A stretch of 64,000 bases of DNA from Mycobacterium sp. Marseille-P9652. GTDB taxonomy: Bacteria; Actinomycetota; Actinomycetes; Mycobacteriales; Mycobacteriaceae. Location of the stretch: NCBI RefSeq assembly GCF_902652685.1, contig NZ_CACRUY010000022.1:1-64000 (forward strand). The letters run 5' to 3'. This document shows, piece by piece, positions 15,199 through 26,974 of the stretch; the first letter of the stretch is position 1; every line of letters begins with the position of its first letter. Under the pieces are notes generated by a model that saw nothing but the letters and a program-made list of their open reading frames with translations, searched no databases and was not told where the DNA came from. Both the position numbers and the translations under genes were made by a program.

Positions 15199-18100
15199 GT
15201 CACCGTCACCCGCACCGCCGGCGAATAGATCAGGCGGCCCGCGCAGCCCACCCTGACCAGCGCCCACCACTGGCCGGGCCGAAGCCCCGCCGGCGGGGTG
15301 ACATCGAAGGCGATCCCGACGCTGCCGCGGGCGGGCAGGACCGCGCCGAGCGCCGCCGGACCCATCCACTCCCACGTCCCCCAAGGACCGATGAGGTGCG
15401 CCTCCAGCGCCAGCTCTGCCCCGGCGTGGCTGCCGACCGTGACGGTCAGCGCGGCCGTGTCGCCGGCGGCCACTTTGACGTCGGCGGGGCCGTCGACGAG
15501 GTGGATCAGCGGTCCGGGGTCGGCCCGCGCGCCGCCGAGCGTCACCACGCACACGTCCTCGACCGCCTGACGCCACGCGCCCGGGATCTCTCCGTCGAGG
15601 GTGAGCCGGGCGCGCACCGGATACGGCCCGGGCCGCCCGCCCGCGGGGATGGACACCGCCACGCCTGCCTCCCGGTGATCGCCGCCGCACAGCGCGAACG
15701 GCAGCTCGGCGGGCGTGGCCGACCAGCCCTCCGGACACACCACCGTCACCGTGCCGTGCAGCGTGGCGTCGCTGCAGTCGCTGGCGACGGTGAGGCGCAC
15801 CAGCACCTCGCCGCCCGGCTCGCCGGGCAGCGACGCCGGATGCAGATGCGCGACGGCCGGCAGGCCGCCCAGGGGCGCCGGGCCGCGGTTGTGCAGCCAA
15901 TACCGCGCGTAGAGCGGTTGCGCAGCCTCGGCCTCCGGGGCCAAAAGCACGGGTTTGGTTGCCGGCGTTGGGATTTCGAGGCGGGCCAGCACGGTGGCCA
16001 CCTGGTAGCCGTGCAGGCCGACCTCGCTCACATGCTCCCCGGGCTCCTCCAGCAGGCCCGCGGACCGCAGGTCGCGGACGGCGCCGAGGTTCGAGCCGAC
16101 GCGGACGCGCGTCGCGCTCCCAGCCGTCTCCACCAGCCGCAGGGCGACCGCGTCCGGCCTGACGGGGCGGGCGCTGCCGCGCGCGAGCGGGTTCCCCGCC
16201 GCCTTCAGCGCCGCCAGCTGCACCGGGCCGGCGGGGTCGACGCGCAGCAGCGACCCGGCGGACGGCAACCGGCCCCGGCGTTCCCCGGCGACTTCGGCCA
16301 GCAGCGGGTGGGCGAATTGCGCGCTGCGGGCGGGGATTTCGGCTCGCCGCCAGTCACCGGCCCCGCACACGAGCGCGTAGTCGAAGTCGTGGGTCCAGTG
16401 CTGGAGCTGGAAGTTCGACCCGTCGGGCGCCGTGCGGCGGGGGTCGTCGATCCAGATGCCCGACGGCCAGCCCGTGCACGACCGCATGAGCGACGAGTGC
16501 AGGGTGCCCCCGGTGTCGACGGCGAAGCCGGGCACGCCGCGGTTGAGCAACGCGACCGTCCGCCCGTCGAACGGGTCGGTGCCCGCCGGCGCCCGCTGCT
16601 CGACGGTGATCTCGGCGTCGCGCAGGTCGTCGACCGCCGACGCGATCGCGGCGCGCAGGCTCTCGTCGTCCCTGCCGTCGATCACCAGCACCGGGAGGGC
16701 GCGGGGCGCGCGCAGGTCGGCACCGGGCACCCACACGGCCGCCAGCGGCGCCTCGGCCGGCACCCAGACCCGCGCGCGGCCCGTCGCGGCCAGCTGGCGG
16801 TGGAGCTCGGCGGCGTACTCCGGATCGGCCTGCGCCAGAACGGTTTCGGCGAATGGATTGCGGGCCGGGCCGCCCAGCACGATCCGTGCGTCGGGCAGGT
16901 TGGAGTCGACGTCGAGGTGCCCGTAGCGCGGGCCGCGCGCGTCGCTGCAGGTGGCCGTCACACCGGCGCGCACCAGCGCGACCATCAGCTCGCGCGCCAG
17001 CGGCCCCGATGTCGCCTCGTCCGGCGCCACCACCTCGGCCACCGACACCGCGCGCACGGTGTCACCGATGCGCACCCGCGCGGCCGACGACAGCCCGAAC
17101 CAGCCGTAGGCCGGGTTGTCCAGCGTCCACAGGTGCCGCGCGGCGTCGACCGACCGGTCGCCGTCATGCAGCAGGGCGAAACCGCGACCGATGACGGCGT
17201 CGCCCACCTCGCTGACTGGCATGGCGCCGACGACCGGGCACGGCCAGCGCAGGCGGACCAGCCGATCGGCGCCGCTGAACTCGTCGATCGTGGTGCGGCA
17301 GTCCAGCCGCGCCACCCCGCGCCAAAGGGTGAGGGTCTGGGTGTAGCGCAGCAGCCCGCCGATCCGGCCCTGCACCACCAGCCGCTCGCCGATGGGGCAG
17401 CGGTAGGCCCGCACCCGTGCGGGCGATTCCGACGAGAACACCACCGGTCCGCGGGGCAGCAGGTGCCACGGCCCCTCCCCCTGCGTCGGATGCGACGGGT
17501 ACTCCTCGTAGACGGCCAGCTCGTTGCCGACGCGCCCCGCGGCGATCAGCTCGCGGCCGTCGTGTGTGAGCGACGCGACCCCGCCGCCGCGGGCTGGATC
17601 GGCCGTCAGCCGGTAATGCGCGTTGGCGATGTCGTTGCCGGGCAACGCTTCCCAGCCGCAAGGCTCTTTCGCGGCGACCAGCCGGTAGGCCCGCCAGCCC
17701 AGTGACGGCACGTCGCGCGCCAGCCAGGTGACCGACCGTCCGTCGTGCTCGACGAGCGCGGGCACCTCGCCGCCGTCGGTGTCCACGACCCGCACCCCGG
17801 CGCCGATGGGCCGGTCGAACCGCGCGGTGACGACGTCGGCGCGCCGCTGCGCCAACGGGTTCCACACCACCACGTCGCCGGTCGCCGCATCGACGGCGCC
17901 CGACAGAAGGGCCAGCGCGTTGTCCCGGGCGGCGCGGCCTAGCTCCCACGCGTCGCGCCAGCCGGTCAGCAGGTCGAGGTAGACCTGGTCGGACTCCGAG
18001 CCGGTGATCGCGTCGTGGTGCGCCCCGTAGGCCAGCTGCACCCACGCCTTGGCCAGCGCCGCCGCCGGGTAGTCGGCGCCGCACAGCAGCCCGGCGAACA

Positions 18101-19364
18101 CGGCGAAGCGTTCGGCCTCCAGGACCGCGTTCTCGGCGGCGCGGTTGGCCTGCTTGGTGTCGATGTAGGACACGTCCTTGCCCGTGTAGATCGGGTTCAT
18201 GTCGCGGGTCTGCGGCGACGGCTGCTGTCCCCGCCCGGCCAGCTCGGCGCGCACGGCGGCGAAGAACTCCCTGGGCAGCGCGCACACGAATCGCGGCCAG
18301 GTGTAGCGGGAGCCCCAGTCCCGGTGGATCTCGGTGACCCACTTGTTCGGCGGGGTGTAGTCGGTGCCGACCGGCAACAACACGTTGCGCGTCAGCGCGA
18401 CCGGTTTGAGTTGCTCGAACAGCGCGCAGGTGGCCTCCTCGGCCTCCTGGAGCGTGGCCGACGAGTCCATCCACCAGCCCGCCGAATAGTGCGCGGGCAT
18501 GTAGTGCGTGAGCAGCCCGCGGCCCGACGGCGAGATCCACTCGAACTCGCTGCTGAACTGCATGTTCTCGACGCCGCCGCTGTGCGCCGGGCCCCACTGG
18601 TGGTGCGGGCCGCGGGCCCACGAACTCGACGTCAGCCCGGCGTCGGCCGCCATCCCCGGGAATTGCGGATCGTGACCGAACACGTCGAGCAGCCAGGCCG
18701 TGGCGGGGTCCGCGCCGAGGATGTGACGCTGGAAACCCATGCCGTGCACCAGGTTCCGGATAGTCGTCTCCGGGCTGGTGAGGTTGGTGTTGGGCTCGTT
18801 GTACGTGCCGCCCATGATCTCGACGCGGCCCTCGGCCAGGAAGCGGCGCAGGTCGGCACGGTCCTCGGGCCGGGTGTCCCAGTACGGCTTGAGGTAGTCG
18901 ACCTCGGCGAGCACGAACTTGTAGTCGCGGTCGCGTCGGGCCAACTCCAGGTGCGCGTGCACCAACTCGAAGCCGTTGGTCTGCCGGGCCCGGCCGGGCG
19001 GGTCTTCGGTCCACTGGCTGGTGTACGCGCCCTGGGTGTTCCACCACACCGGGTCGTAGTGGAAGTGGCTGACCATGAACATCGTCCACCCGGGCTCGGC
19101 GACGGTGAACTCGAACTCGATCACCGCGCCCGCGGCGTCGACGCGCGCGGCCCGGCGCGCCCCGACCACCGGATCGCGCACCGTGACGGGGACCTCGACC
19201 ACCTCGTCCCCGGGACGGGCGAGCGCCTCCCCGCTCAGGCCGTCGCCGCCGACGCGGACCGGCGTCGGCTTCGCACACCCCGAGACGGCGATGCGCGCGA
19301 CCTGCAGCGGCGCTTCCGGCGGCCCGACGAACAGCTGCGTCGACCTGCCCGAAATCAGCTGCAT
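15195..19364 (-). CDS. Glycoside hydrolase family 38 alpha-mannosidase
   Basis: 1389 residues, large for the family (M. tuberculosis Rv0648 is 1215). GH38 enzymes retain configuration and use a Zn ion. The N-terminal catalytic domain begins after about 95 residues with MVSHFHYDPVWW (the His/Asp zinc motif), followed by the substrate and nucleophile region WLLDVFGHDPQFPGMAADAG. The remaining ~900 residues are the middle and beta-sandwich domains; an NEW1-like Ig-type stretch near the C-terminus (PVRARLTLDGEIPG) is plausible. No signal peptide, so it acts in the cytoplasm, perhaps on mannose-containing oligosaccharides. It heads an operon with the foldase-like gene and the ROK kinase. A TAAGGT -10 is 6 nt before the ATG, implying a leaderless message. 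Confidence 0.92.
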   Translation of the reverse strand: MQLISGRSTQLFVGPPEAPLQVARIAVSGCAKPTPVRVGGDGLSGEALARPGDEVVEVPVTVRDPVVGARRAARVDAAGAVIEFEFTVAEPGWTMFMVSHFHYDPVWWNTQGAYTSQWTEDPPGRARQTNGFELVHAHLELARRDRDYKFVLAEVDYLKPYWDTRPEDRADLRRFLAEGRVEIMGGTYNEPNTNLTSPETTIRNLVHGMGFQRHILGADPATAWLLDVFGHDPQFPGMAADAGLTSSSWARGPHHQWGPAHSGGVENMQFSSEFEWISPSGRGLLTHYMPAHYSAGWWMDSSATLQEAEEATCALFEQLKPVALTRNVLLPVGTDYTPPNKWVTEIHRDWGSRYTWPRFVCALPREFFAAVRAELAGRGQQPSPQTRDMNPIYTGKDVSYIDTKQANRAAENAVLEAERFAVFAGLLCGADYPAAALAKAWVQLAYGAHHDAITGSESDQVYLDLLTGWRDAWELGRAARDNALALLSGAVDAATGDVVVWNPLAQRRADVVTARFDRPIGAGVRVVDTDGGEVPALVEHDGRSVTWLARDVPSLGWRAYRLVAAKEPCGWEALPGNDIANAHYRLTADPARGGGVASLTHDGRELIAAGRVGNELAVYEEYPSHPTQGEGPWHLLPRGPVVFSSESPARVRAYRCPIGERLVVQGRIGGLLRYTQTLTLWRGVARLDCRTTIDEFSGADRLVRLRWPCPVVGAMPVSEVGDAVIGRGFALLHDGDRSVDAARHLWTLDNPAYGWFGLSSAARVRIGDTVRAVSVAEVVAPDEATSGPLARELMVALVRAGVTATCSDARGPRYGHLDVDSNLPDARIVLGGPARNPFAETVLAQADPEYAAELHRQLAATGRARVWVPAEAPLAAVWVPGADLRAPRALPVLVIDGRDDESLRAAIASAVDDLRDAEITVEQRAPAGTDPFDGRTVALLNRGVPGFAVDTGGTLHSSLMRSCTGWPSGIWIDDPRRTAPDGSNFQLQHWTHDFDYALVCGAGDWRRAEIPARSAQFAHPLLAEVAGERRGRLPSAGSLLRVDPAGPVQLAALKAAGNPLARGSARPVRPDAVALRLVETAGSATRVRVGSNLGAVRDLRSAGLLEEPGEHVSEVGLHGYQVATVLARLEIPTPATKPVLLAPEAEAAQPLYARYWLHNRGPAPLGGLPAVAHLHPASLPGEPGGEVLVRLTVASDCSDATLHGTVTVVCPEGWSATPAELPFALCGGDHREAGVAVSIPAGGRPGPYPVRARLTLDGEIPGAWRQAVEDVCVVTLGGARADPGPLIHLVDGPADVKVAAGDTAALTVTVGSHAGAELALEAHLIGPWGTWEWMGPAALGAVLPARGSVGIAFDVTPPAGLRPGQWWALVRVGCAGRLIYSPAVRVTVT

Positions 19365-19370
19365 GCCCGC

Positions 19371-19396
19371 ACCTTACGGCGGTCACGTTCTAGGAT
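19371..19396. promoter_or_regulatory. Back-to-back leaderless promoters for the mannosidase and DinB-like genes
   Basis: In a 38-bp intergenic space, the minus strand has TAAGGT (19371-19376) exactly 6 nt before the mannosidase ATG, and the plus strand has TAGGAT (19391-19396) exactly 6 nt before the DinB ATG at 19403. Both match the TANNNT -10 pattern and neither gene has a ribosome site. Confidence 0.6.
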
Positions 19397-19402
19397 CACG
19401 CC

Positions 19403-19996
19403 ATGCCCGCCCTCGCCCCGCCCGTTGCCGACGAACGCAGCGCCCTGCGGGAATACCTGGCCTACCACCAGAGCGCGTATTTCGCCGTCTCCTATGGCCT
19501 TTCGGACGAACAGGCACGGTCGGCCCCGTCGGTCAGCGCCCTGTCGGTCGGCGGGCTGATCAAGCACGTCACCGCCATGCAGCGCAGCTGGATGGGACGC
19601 GTCGCCGCCGCGCCCGACGCCCCGCCGAAGGACCCCCGACCGTTCGAAGAGCTCACGCAGGAGTTCGCCGAACAGCACGTGATGCGGCCCGACGAGACGC
19701 TCGACGGGCTGCTGCACGCCTTCGCGGCCCAGAACGCCGAGTCGCTGCGCCTGGTGGAGACCGCCGACCTCGACACCCCCGTGCCCGTTCCGCAGGACAT
19801 CCCGTGGTTTCCCAAGAACCAGAAGGCGTGGTCGGTGCGCTGGGTGATCCTGCACGTGATCAACGAGCTGGCCCGGCACGCCGGTCACGCCGACATCGTC
19901 CGCGAAACCATCGACGGCGCCACCATGTACGAGCTGATCGCCGGCCTGGAAGGCTGGGAGATCGAAGGCTGGGTCAAGCCCTGGCGGAAGCCCTGA
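19403..19996 (+). CDS. DinB-superfamily (DUF664-type) protein
   Basis: 197 residues of a four-helix-bundle metal-binding fold. The expected metal ligands are visible as His in GGLIKHVTAMQRSWMG (about residue 55) and HVINELARHAGHADIVRE (about residues 154-170). Members related to this fold include mycothiol-dependent isomerases and transferases, so thiol-dependent chemistry is possible but unproven. No ribosome site; the ATG lies 6 nt from a TAGGAT -10. Divergent from the GH38 mannosidase. Confidence 0.85.
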   Translation: MPALAPPVADERSALREYLAYHQSAYFAVSYGLSDEQARSAPSVSALSVGGLIKHVTAMQRSWMGRVAAAPDAPPKDPRPFEELTQEFAEQHVMRPDETLDGLLHAFAAQNAESLRLVETADLDTPVPVPQDIPWFPKNQKAWSVRWVILHVINELARHAGHADIVRETIDGATMYELIAGLEGWEIEGWVKPWRKP

Positions 19997-20022
19997 GCAA
20001 TCCCGGTCGCCGAACGTGTAAC

Positions 20023-20054
20023 CACGGCGAACTTTCGGCCGTATTTTCGCCGTG
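20023..20054. terminator. Inverted repeat after the DinB-like gene
   Basis: CACGGCGAA (20023-20031) and TTCGCCGTG (20046-20054) form a perfect 9-bp stem with a 14-nt loop, 25 bp after the DinB stop. No U-tract follows, so if it terminates it is of the mycobacterial U-poor type. Confidence 0.4.
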
Positions 20055-20083
20055 AATGCACGCTCGGCGGTGGTCCGGCGCAC

Positions 20084-20097
20084 GTGACCGCGGTCAC
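20084..20097. promoter_or_regulatory. Candidate CRP (Rv3676-type) binding site
   Basis: A perfect 14-bp palindrome, GTGACCGCGGTCAC, with C before and A after it, matches TGTGA-N6-TCACA at 15 of 16 positions including all GTGA/TCAC bases. It is centred about 50 bp before the ABC1 kinase ATG at 20142. Confidence 0.5.
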
Positions 20098-20141
20098 AGC
20101 GAATTGGGAGTTGGCAGCCCGAATTTGGCAGACTTGCACAA

Positions 20142-21487
20142 ATGAGCGCTAACAAGCACCGCGACGGGGCCAAGCTGGACCGGGTGCCGTTGCCCATCGA
20201 AGCCGCGCGGGTCGCGGTCACCGGCTGGCAGGTCACCCGCACCGCCGCCCGCATCGCCGGCAAGCTGCCGGCCAAGGGACCGTGGCAGCAGAAGGTCATC
20301 AAGCAGCTCCCGCAGACGTTCGCCGACCTCGGACCCACCTACGTCAAGTTCGGGCAGATCATCGCGTCGAGCCCCGGCGCGTTCGGCGAGTCGCTGTCCC
20401 GCGAGTTCCGCGGCCTGCTCGACCGGGTGCCGCCCGCCGACTCGAAAGAGGTGCACAAGCTCTTCGTCGAGGAGCTGGGGGGCGACCCGTCCGAGCTGTT
20501 CGCCAAGTGGGACGAGACGCCGTTCGCGTCGGCCTCCATCGCCCAGGTGCACTACGCGACCCTGCACACCGGCGAGGACGTCGTCGTCAAGATTCAGCGC
20601 CCCGGGATCCGCCGCCGGGTCGCCGCCGACCTGCAGATCCTCAAGCGCTTCGCCCAGGCCGTGGAGCTGGCCAAGCTCGGTCGCCGCCTGTCGGCGCAGG
20701 ACGTGGTCGCCGACTTCGCCGACAACCTCGCCGAGGAGCTCGACTTCCGGCTCGAGGCGCAGTCCATGGAGGCGTGGGTCTCGCACCTGCACGCCTCCCC
20801 GCTGGGCAAGAACATCCGGGTGCCGCAGGTGCACTGGAACTTCACGAGCGGAAGCGTGCTGACGATGGAACGCGTGCACGGCATCCGCATCGACGACGTG
20901 GCCGCCATCCGCAAGGCCGGGTTCGACGGGACCGAGCTGGTGAAGGCCCTGCTGTTCAGCCTCTTCGAGGGCGGCCTGCGGCACGGCCTGTTCCACGGCG
21001 ACCTGCACGCCGGCAACCTCTACGTCGACGAACGGGGCCGGATCGTGTTCTTCGACTTCGGGATCATGGGCCGCATCGACCCGCGCACCCGCTGGCTGCT
21101 GCGCGAGCTGGTGTACGCGCTGCTGGTCAAGAAGGACCACGCCTCGGCCGGCAAGATCGTCGTGCTCATGGGCGCGGTCGGCACCATGAAGCCCGAGGCG
21201 CAGGCCGCCAAGGACCTCGAGAAGTTCGCCACGCCCCTCACCATGCAGACGCTCGGCGACATGTCATACGCCGACATCGGCCGGCAGCTGTCGGCCCTCG
21301 CCGACGCCTACGACGTGAAGCTGCCCCGCGAGCTGGTGCTGATCGGCAAGCAGTTCCTCTACGTCGAGCGGTACATGAAGCTGCTGGCGCCGCGCTGGCA
21401 GATGATGTCGGACCCGCAACTGACCGGGTACTTCGCCAACTTCATGGTCGAGGTCAGCCGCGAGCACAGCTCCGACGTGGAGGTTTA

Positions 21488-21488
<1 letters not shown>
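20142..21488 (+). CDS. ABC1/UbiB-family atypical kinase
   Basis: 448 residues. All ABC1 landmarks are present: the KxGQ motif in YVKFGQIIASSPGAF (about residues 67-81), the Ala-rich loop FASASIAQVHYA, VVVKIQRPG with the ATP-contacting Lys, FHGDLHAGNL as the catalytic loop and FFDFGIMGRI as the metal-binding DFG. UbiB-type kinases are membrane-associated and act in quinone or lipid homeostasis; many show ATPase rather than protein kinase activity. Position matches Rv0647c. The stop overlaps the lipG GTG by one base, so the pair is translationally coupled. A CRP-like palindrome lies upstream. Confidence 0.92.
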
Positions 21489-23357
<1,869 letters not shown>

Positions 23358-23366
23358 GCTGACGGC

Positions 23367-24230
23367 GTGGCCGGGGATCTGACGCCCCACTTCGCCGACG
23401 TGCAGGCGCACTACGACCTGTCGGACGATTTCTTCCGACTGTTCCTGGATCCCACCCAGACCTACAGCTGCGCCTACTTCGAGCGCGACGACATGACGCT
23501 GGAAGAGGCGCAGCTCGCCAAGATCGACCTGGCCCTCGGGAAGCTGGGCCTGCGGCCCGGCATGACACTGCTCGACGTCGGGTGCGGCTGGGGCGCGACC
23601 ATGCGGCGCGCCATCGAGCGCTACGACGTCAACGTCGTCGGCCTGACCCTGTCGAAGAACCAGGCCGCCCACGTGCAGAGGTCGTTCGACGCGATGGACA
23701 CCCCCCGCGCCCGGCGGGTCCTGCTGGCCGGCTGGGAGCAGTTCGACGAGCCCGTCGACCGGATCGTCTCCATCGGCGCGTTCGAGCACTTCGGGCACGA
23801 ACGCTACGACGACTTCTTCGCCATGGCGTCCAACGCGCTGCCCGCGGACGGGGTCATGCTGTTGCACACCATCACCGGCCTCACCGGGCCGCAGTGCGTC
23901 GAGCGGGGCATCCCCCTGACGTTCGAGATGGCCCGTTTCATCAAGTTCATCGTCACGGAGATCTTCCCCGGCGGCCGGCTGCCGTCGATCGAGATGGTGG
24001 CGGAGCGATCGGAGAAGGCGGGGTTCCGGTTGACCCGCCGGCAGTCGCTGCAGCCGCACTACGCCCGCACGCTCGACCTGTGGGCACAGGCTCTCGAGGC
24101 GCACCGGGACGAGGCCATCGCGGTGCAGTCCGAGGAGGTCTACGAGCGGTATATGAGATACCTCACGGGGTGCGCAAACGCCTTCCGCATCGGCTACATC
24201 GACGTGAACCAATTCACGCTGGAGAAATAG
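23367..24230 (+). CDS. mmaA2: Mycolic acid cyclopropane synthase MmaA2
   Basis: 287 residues from a GTG 9 bp after the mmaA1 stop. The N-terminus ([20 protein letters not shown]) and C-terminus ([13 protein letters not shown]) follow MmaA2. SAM motif [15 protein letters not shown] near residue 69. MmaA2 introduces the distal cis-cyclopropane of alpha-mycolates and contributes to oxygenated ones. The [17 protein letters not shown] segment carries the family Glu/His active-site region. Confidence 0.93.
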   Translation: MAGDLTPHFADVQAHYDLSDDFFRLFLDPTQTYSCAYFERDDMTLEEAQLAKIDLALGKLGLRPGMTLLDVGCGWGATMRRAIERYDVNVVGLTLSKNQAAHVQRSFDAMDTPRARRVLLAGWEQFDEPVDRIVSIGAFEHFGHERYDDFFAMASNALPADGVMLLHTITGLTGPQCVERGIPLTFEMARFIKFIVTEIFPGGRLPSIEMVAERSEKAGFRLTRRQSLQPHYARTLDLWAQALEAHRDEAIAVQSEEVYERYMRYLTGCANAFRIGYIDVNQFTLEK

Positions 24231-24330
24231 CGTCAGCACGCGGCTTTGTACTTAGGGGATGCGGCCCGCCGCGTGTAGGGTGCCGGGGAACGGCATCGAG
24301 CAAGCGGGGCCGTCCAGTCTGGAGGACATC

Positions 24331-25212
24331 ATGTTCGAGAATCGGGTGGGGGCCACGCTCAAGCGGTCGAACCTCGACAATGTCCAGGCGCACTACGATC
24401 TGTCGAACGAATTCTTCGCGTTGTTCACGGATCCCACGCGCACCTACAGCTGCGCGTACTTCCCGCGCGAGGGCATGACCCTGGAAGAGGCGCAGCTCGC
24501 CAAACTCGACCTCTCGCTTGACAAGCTGGGGCTGCAGCCGGGCATGACTCTGCTGGACGTCGGCTGCGGCTGGGGTTCGGTGATGAAGCGGGCCGTGGAG
24601 CGCTACGACGTCAACGTCGTGGGCCTGACGCTGTCCAAGAACCAGCACGCCTACTGCCAACAGGTGCTCGACGCCATCGACAGCCCCCGCTCGCGGCGGG
24701 TGCTGCTGAGCGACTGGGCCGAGTTCAACGAGCCGGTGGACCGCATCATCGTCATCGAGGCCCTGGAGCACTTCGGTTTCCACCGCTACGACGACTTCTT
24801 CAAGTTCACCTACAACGCGATGCCCGACGACGGCGTCATGATGCTGCACTCGATCACCGGGCTGCACGTCAAGCAGGTCATGGAGCGCGGCATCCCGCTG
24901 ACGATGGAAATGGCCAAGTTCATGAGGTTCATCGTCACCGAGATCTTCCCGGGCGGCCGGCTGCCGATGATCGAGAAAGTGGAGGAGCACGCGACGAAGG
25001 TGGGGTTCAAGGTGACCCGCATACAGTCGCTGCAGTCCGACTTCGCCAAGACGCTGGACTTCTGGGCGGAGGCCCTGGCGGCGCACAGGGACGAGGCCAT
25101 TGCGATCCAGTCCCAAGAGGTCTACGACATGTACATGAAATACCTGACCGGGTGCGCCAAGGTGTTCCGCATGGGTTACGTCGACTGCAACCAATTCACG
25201 TTGGAGAAGTGA
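24331..25212 (+). CDS. mmaA3: Methoxy mycolic acid synthase MmaA3
   Basis: 293 residues from ATG 24331, preceded by GGAGG at a 5-nt spacing; a start at 24259 has no such support. The body matches MmaA3 ([21 protein letters not shown], then [26 protein letters not shown]). MmaA3 O-methylates hydroxymycolates to methoxymycolates. SAM motif [15 protein letters not shown] near residue 76. Glycine is kept around the SAM loop, unlike the inactive BCG Pasteur allele. 100 bp separate it from mmaA2, enough for its own promoter. Confidence 0.9.
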   Translation: MFENRVGATLKRSNLDNVQAHYDLSNEFFALFTDPTRTYSCAYFPREGMTLEEAQLAKLDLSLDKLGLQPGMTLLDVGCGWGSVMKRAVERYDVNVVGLTLSKNQHAYCQQVLDAIDSPRSRRVLLSDWAEFNEPVDRIIVIEALEHFGFHRYDDFFKFTYNAMPDDGVMMLHSITGLHVKQVMERGIPLTMEMAKFMRFIVTEIFPGGRLPMIEKVEEHATKVGFKVTRIQSLQSDFAKTLDFWAEALAAHRDEAIAIQSQEVYDMYMKYLTGCAKVFRMGYVDCNQFTLEK

Positions 25213-25285
25213 ACTTCGGTATCGTTGCGCGTCGGACAACGTGAAGACAATCGAAGCCGCGCACTCGCGCGCAAGCAGGAGAAAC

Positions 25286-26185
25286 ATGGCTGAGCAGACC
25301 ACTAGCCCGGCGAAGACGCGGACGCGCCAGTTCGAAGACATTCAGGCGCACTACGACGTCTCCGACGACTTCTTCGCCCTGTTCCAGGACCCGACCCGGA
25401 TCTACAGCTGCGCCTACTTCGCTCGCGACGACATGACGCTGGAAGAGGCGCAGTACGCCAAGATCGACCTCAATCTGGACCAGCTGGACCTCAAGCCGGG
25501 GATGACCTTGCTGGACATCGGCTGCGGGTGGGGCACGACCATGAAGAGGGCCATCGAACGGTTCGACGTCAACGTCATCGGCCTGACGCTGTCCAAGAAC
25601 CAGCACGCCCGCTCCGAGCAGGTCCTCGCGGAGGTCGACACCAATCGCTCCCGTTCGGTCCGGCTGCACGGGTGGGAGGACTTCAATGAGCCCGTCGACC
25701 GGATCGTGTCGATCGAGGCCTTCGAGCACTTCGGGCACGAGAACTACGACGACTTCTTCAAGCGGTGCTTCGACATCATGCCCGACGACGGCCGGATGAC
25801 GGTGCAGAGCAGCGTCAGCTATCACCCGTTCGAGATGGCGGCGCGCGGCAAGAAGCTGACCTTCGAGACGGCGCGATTCATCAAGTTCATCGTCACCGAG
25901 ATCTTCCCGGGCGGTCGGCTGCCGTCCACCGAGATGATGGTCGACCACGGCGTCAAGGCGGGTTTCGTTGTGCCGGAACCCATTTCGCTGCGCCCGCACT
26001 ACATCAAGACACTGCACATCTGGGGCGACACCCTGGAGTCCAACCGGGAGAAGGCCATCGAGGTCACCTCCGAAGAGGTCTACAACCGCTACATGAAGTA
26101 CCTGCGGGGCTGCGAGCACTACTTCACCGACGAAATGCTCGACTGCAGCCTGGTGACCTACCTCAAGCCTGGGGCGGCCGCCTAG
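25286..26185 (+). CDS. mmaA4: Hydroxymycolate synthase MmaA4 (Hma)
   Basis: 299 residues (M. tuberculosis 301) from ATG 25286 with AGGAG 5 nt upstream. Diagnostic segments are [20 protein letters not shown] at the start, [21 protein letters not shown] in the middle and [13 protein letters not shown] at the end. SAM motif [15 protein letters not shown] near residue 76. MmaA4 makes the hydroxymycolate precursor of keto- and methoxymycolates. Last of the mma cluster; its stop is followed within 4 bp by a candidate ECF promoter for the next unit. Confidence 0.95.
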   Translation: MAEQTTSPAKTRTRQFEDIQAHYDVSDDFFALFQDPTRIYSCAYFARDDMTLEEAQYAKIDLNLDQLDLKPGMTLLDIGCGWGTTMKRAIERFDVNVIGLTLSKNQHARSEQVLAEVDTNRSRSVRLHGWEDFNEPVDRIVSIEAFEHFGHENYDDFFKRCFDIMPDDGRMTVQSSVSYHPFEMAARGKKLTFETARFIKFIVTEIFPGGRLPSTEMMVDHGVKAGFVVPEPISLRPHYIKTLHIWGDTLESNREKAIEVTSEEVYNRYMKYLRGCEHYFTDEMLDCSLVTYLKPGAAA

Positions 26186-26188
26186 AGT

Positions 26189-26215
26189 TGTCGGATTAGC
26201 GGCGCGCCGTTCGTC
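26189..26215 (+). promoter_or_regulatory. Candidate ECF42-dependent promoter
   Basis: TGTCGG (26189-26194) and CGTC (26212-26215) are separated by 17 bp, close to the TGTCGA / CG(A/T)C motif reported for ECF42 sigma factors. It lies 55-80 bp upstream of the DGPF protein gene that precedes the sigma gene. Confidence 0.45.
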
Positions 26216-26269
26216 GCATAGGTAGAGAGTGGAGCGCAGGGCTCCGCTCACTACTGGAGGTGACGACTC

Positions 26270-26965
26270 ATGCAGTACTTCGCACTGTTGATCAGCCGGG
26301 AGCGGGACCGCGCACCGGAAGACTCCGACACGATGGCCGCCTGGCAGAACTTTCACGCCAAGGCCGGCCCGGCGATCAAATCCGGCGACGCGCTGGCTCC
26401 GGCCGCCGCCGCGGCGGTGATCACCGGCGGCCCGGACGCGCCCGTTGTCACCGACGGCCCCTTCCCCGAGGGCGCCGAGGTGGCCTGCGGCTACTACGTG
26501 TTCGAAGCGGAGAACCTCGACGAGGCGCTGGCCCTGGCGCGCGACGTGCCGCTGGCCGCGTTCGGGGCGGTGGAGGTCTGGCCCGCCGTGCACTCGATCG
26601 AGCTGTCGCGCAAAACCACCGGCAACGACTGGCTGGCGCTGCTGCTGGAGCCGGCCGAGACCGCGCACACGCCCGGCACACCGGAGTGGGACGCGGTGGC
26701 GGCCAAGCACGCCGATCTCCACGCGGCCGCGGGCGATCACATCCTCGGCGGCGCCGCGCTGCATGACCGGTCCACCGCCACCACCGTGCGGGTGCGCGAC
26801 GGCGAGGTCCTGATCACCGACGGGCCCTACGTCGAGGGGGCCGAGATCGCCACGGGGATATACGTCATCGGCGCCGCGGACCGCGACGAGGCGGTGAAGA
26901 TCGCATCGATGATCCCGGCCTCGACCGTGCAGCTGCGACAGTTGGCCGGCGTCTCCGCCCTGTAG
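26270..26965 (+). CDS. YCII-related (DGPF) protein, two tandem YCII domains
   Basis: 231 residues from ATG 26270 with GGAGG 9 nt upstream. Two repeats of the YCII fold are visible: the first (about residues 1-110) contains VTDGPFPEGAEV with DGPF at 62-65, the second (about 125-225) contains ITDGPYVEGAEI. The second repeat has DGPY instead of DGPF. DGPF proteins are the standard partners and targets of ECF42 sigma factors; their biochemical activity is not established. The sigma gene starts 9 bp downstream, so they form one operon. Confidence 0.9.
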   Translation: MQYFALLISRERDRAPEDSDTMAAWQNFHAKAGPAIKSGDALAPAAAAAVITGGPDAPVVTDGPFPEGAEVACGYYVFEAENLDEALALARDVPLAAFGAVEVWPAVHSIELSRKTTGNDWLALLLEPAETAHTPGTPEWDAVAAKHADLHAAAGDHILGGAALHDRSTATTVRVRDGEVLITDGPYVEGAEIATGIYVIGAADRDEAVKIASMIPASTVQLRQLAGVSAL

Positions 26966-26974
26966 TCATCGCGG

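Noticed and set aside
26226-26250. GAGTGGAGC/GCTCCGCTC hairpin upstream of the DGPF gene, considered as a terminator
   Set aside because: It lies downstream of the candidate ECF42 promoter and has one mismatch; it may simply be leader structure.
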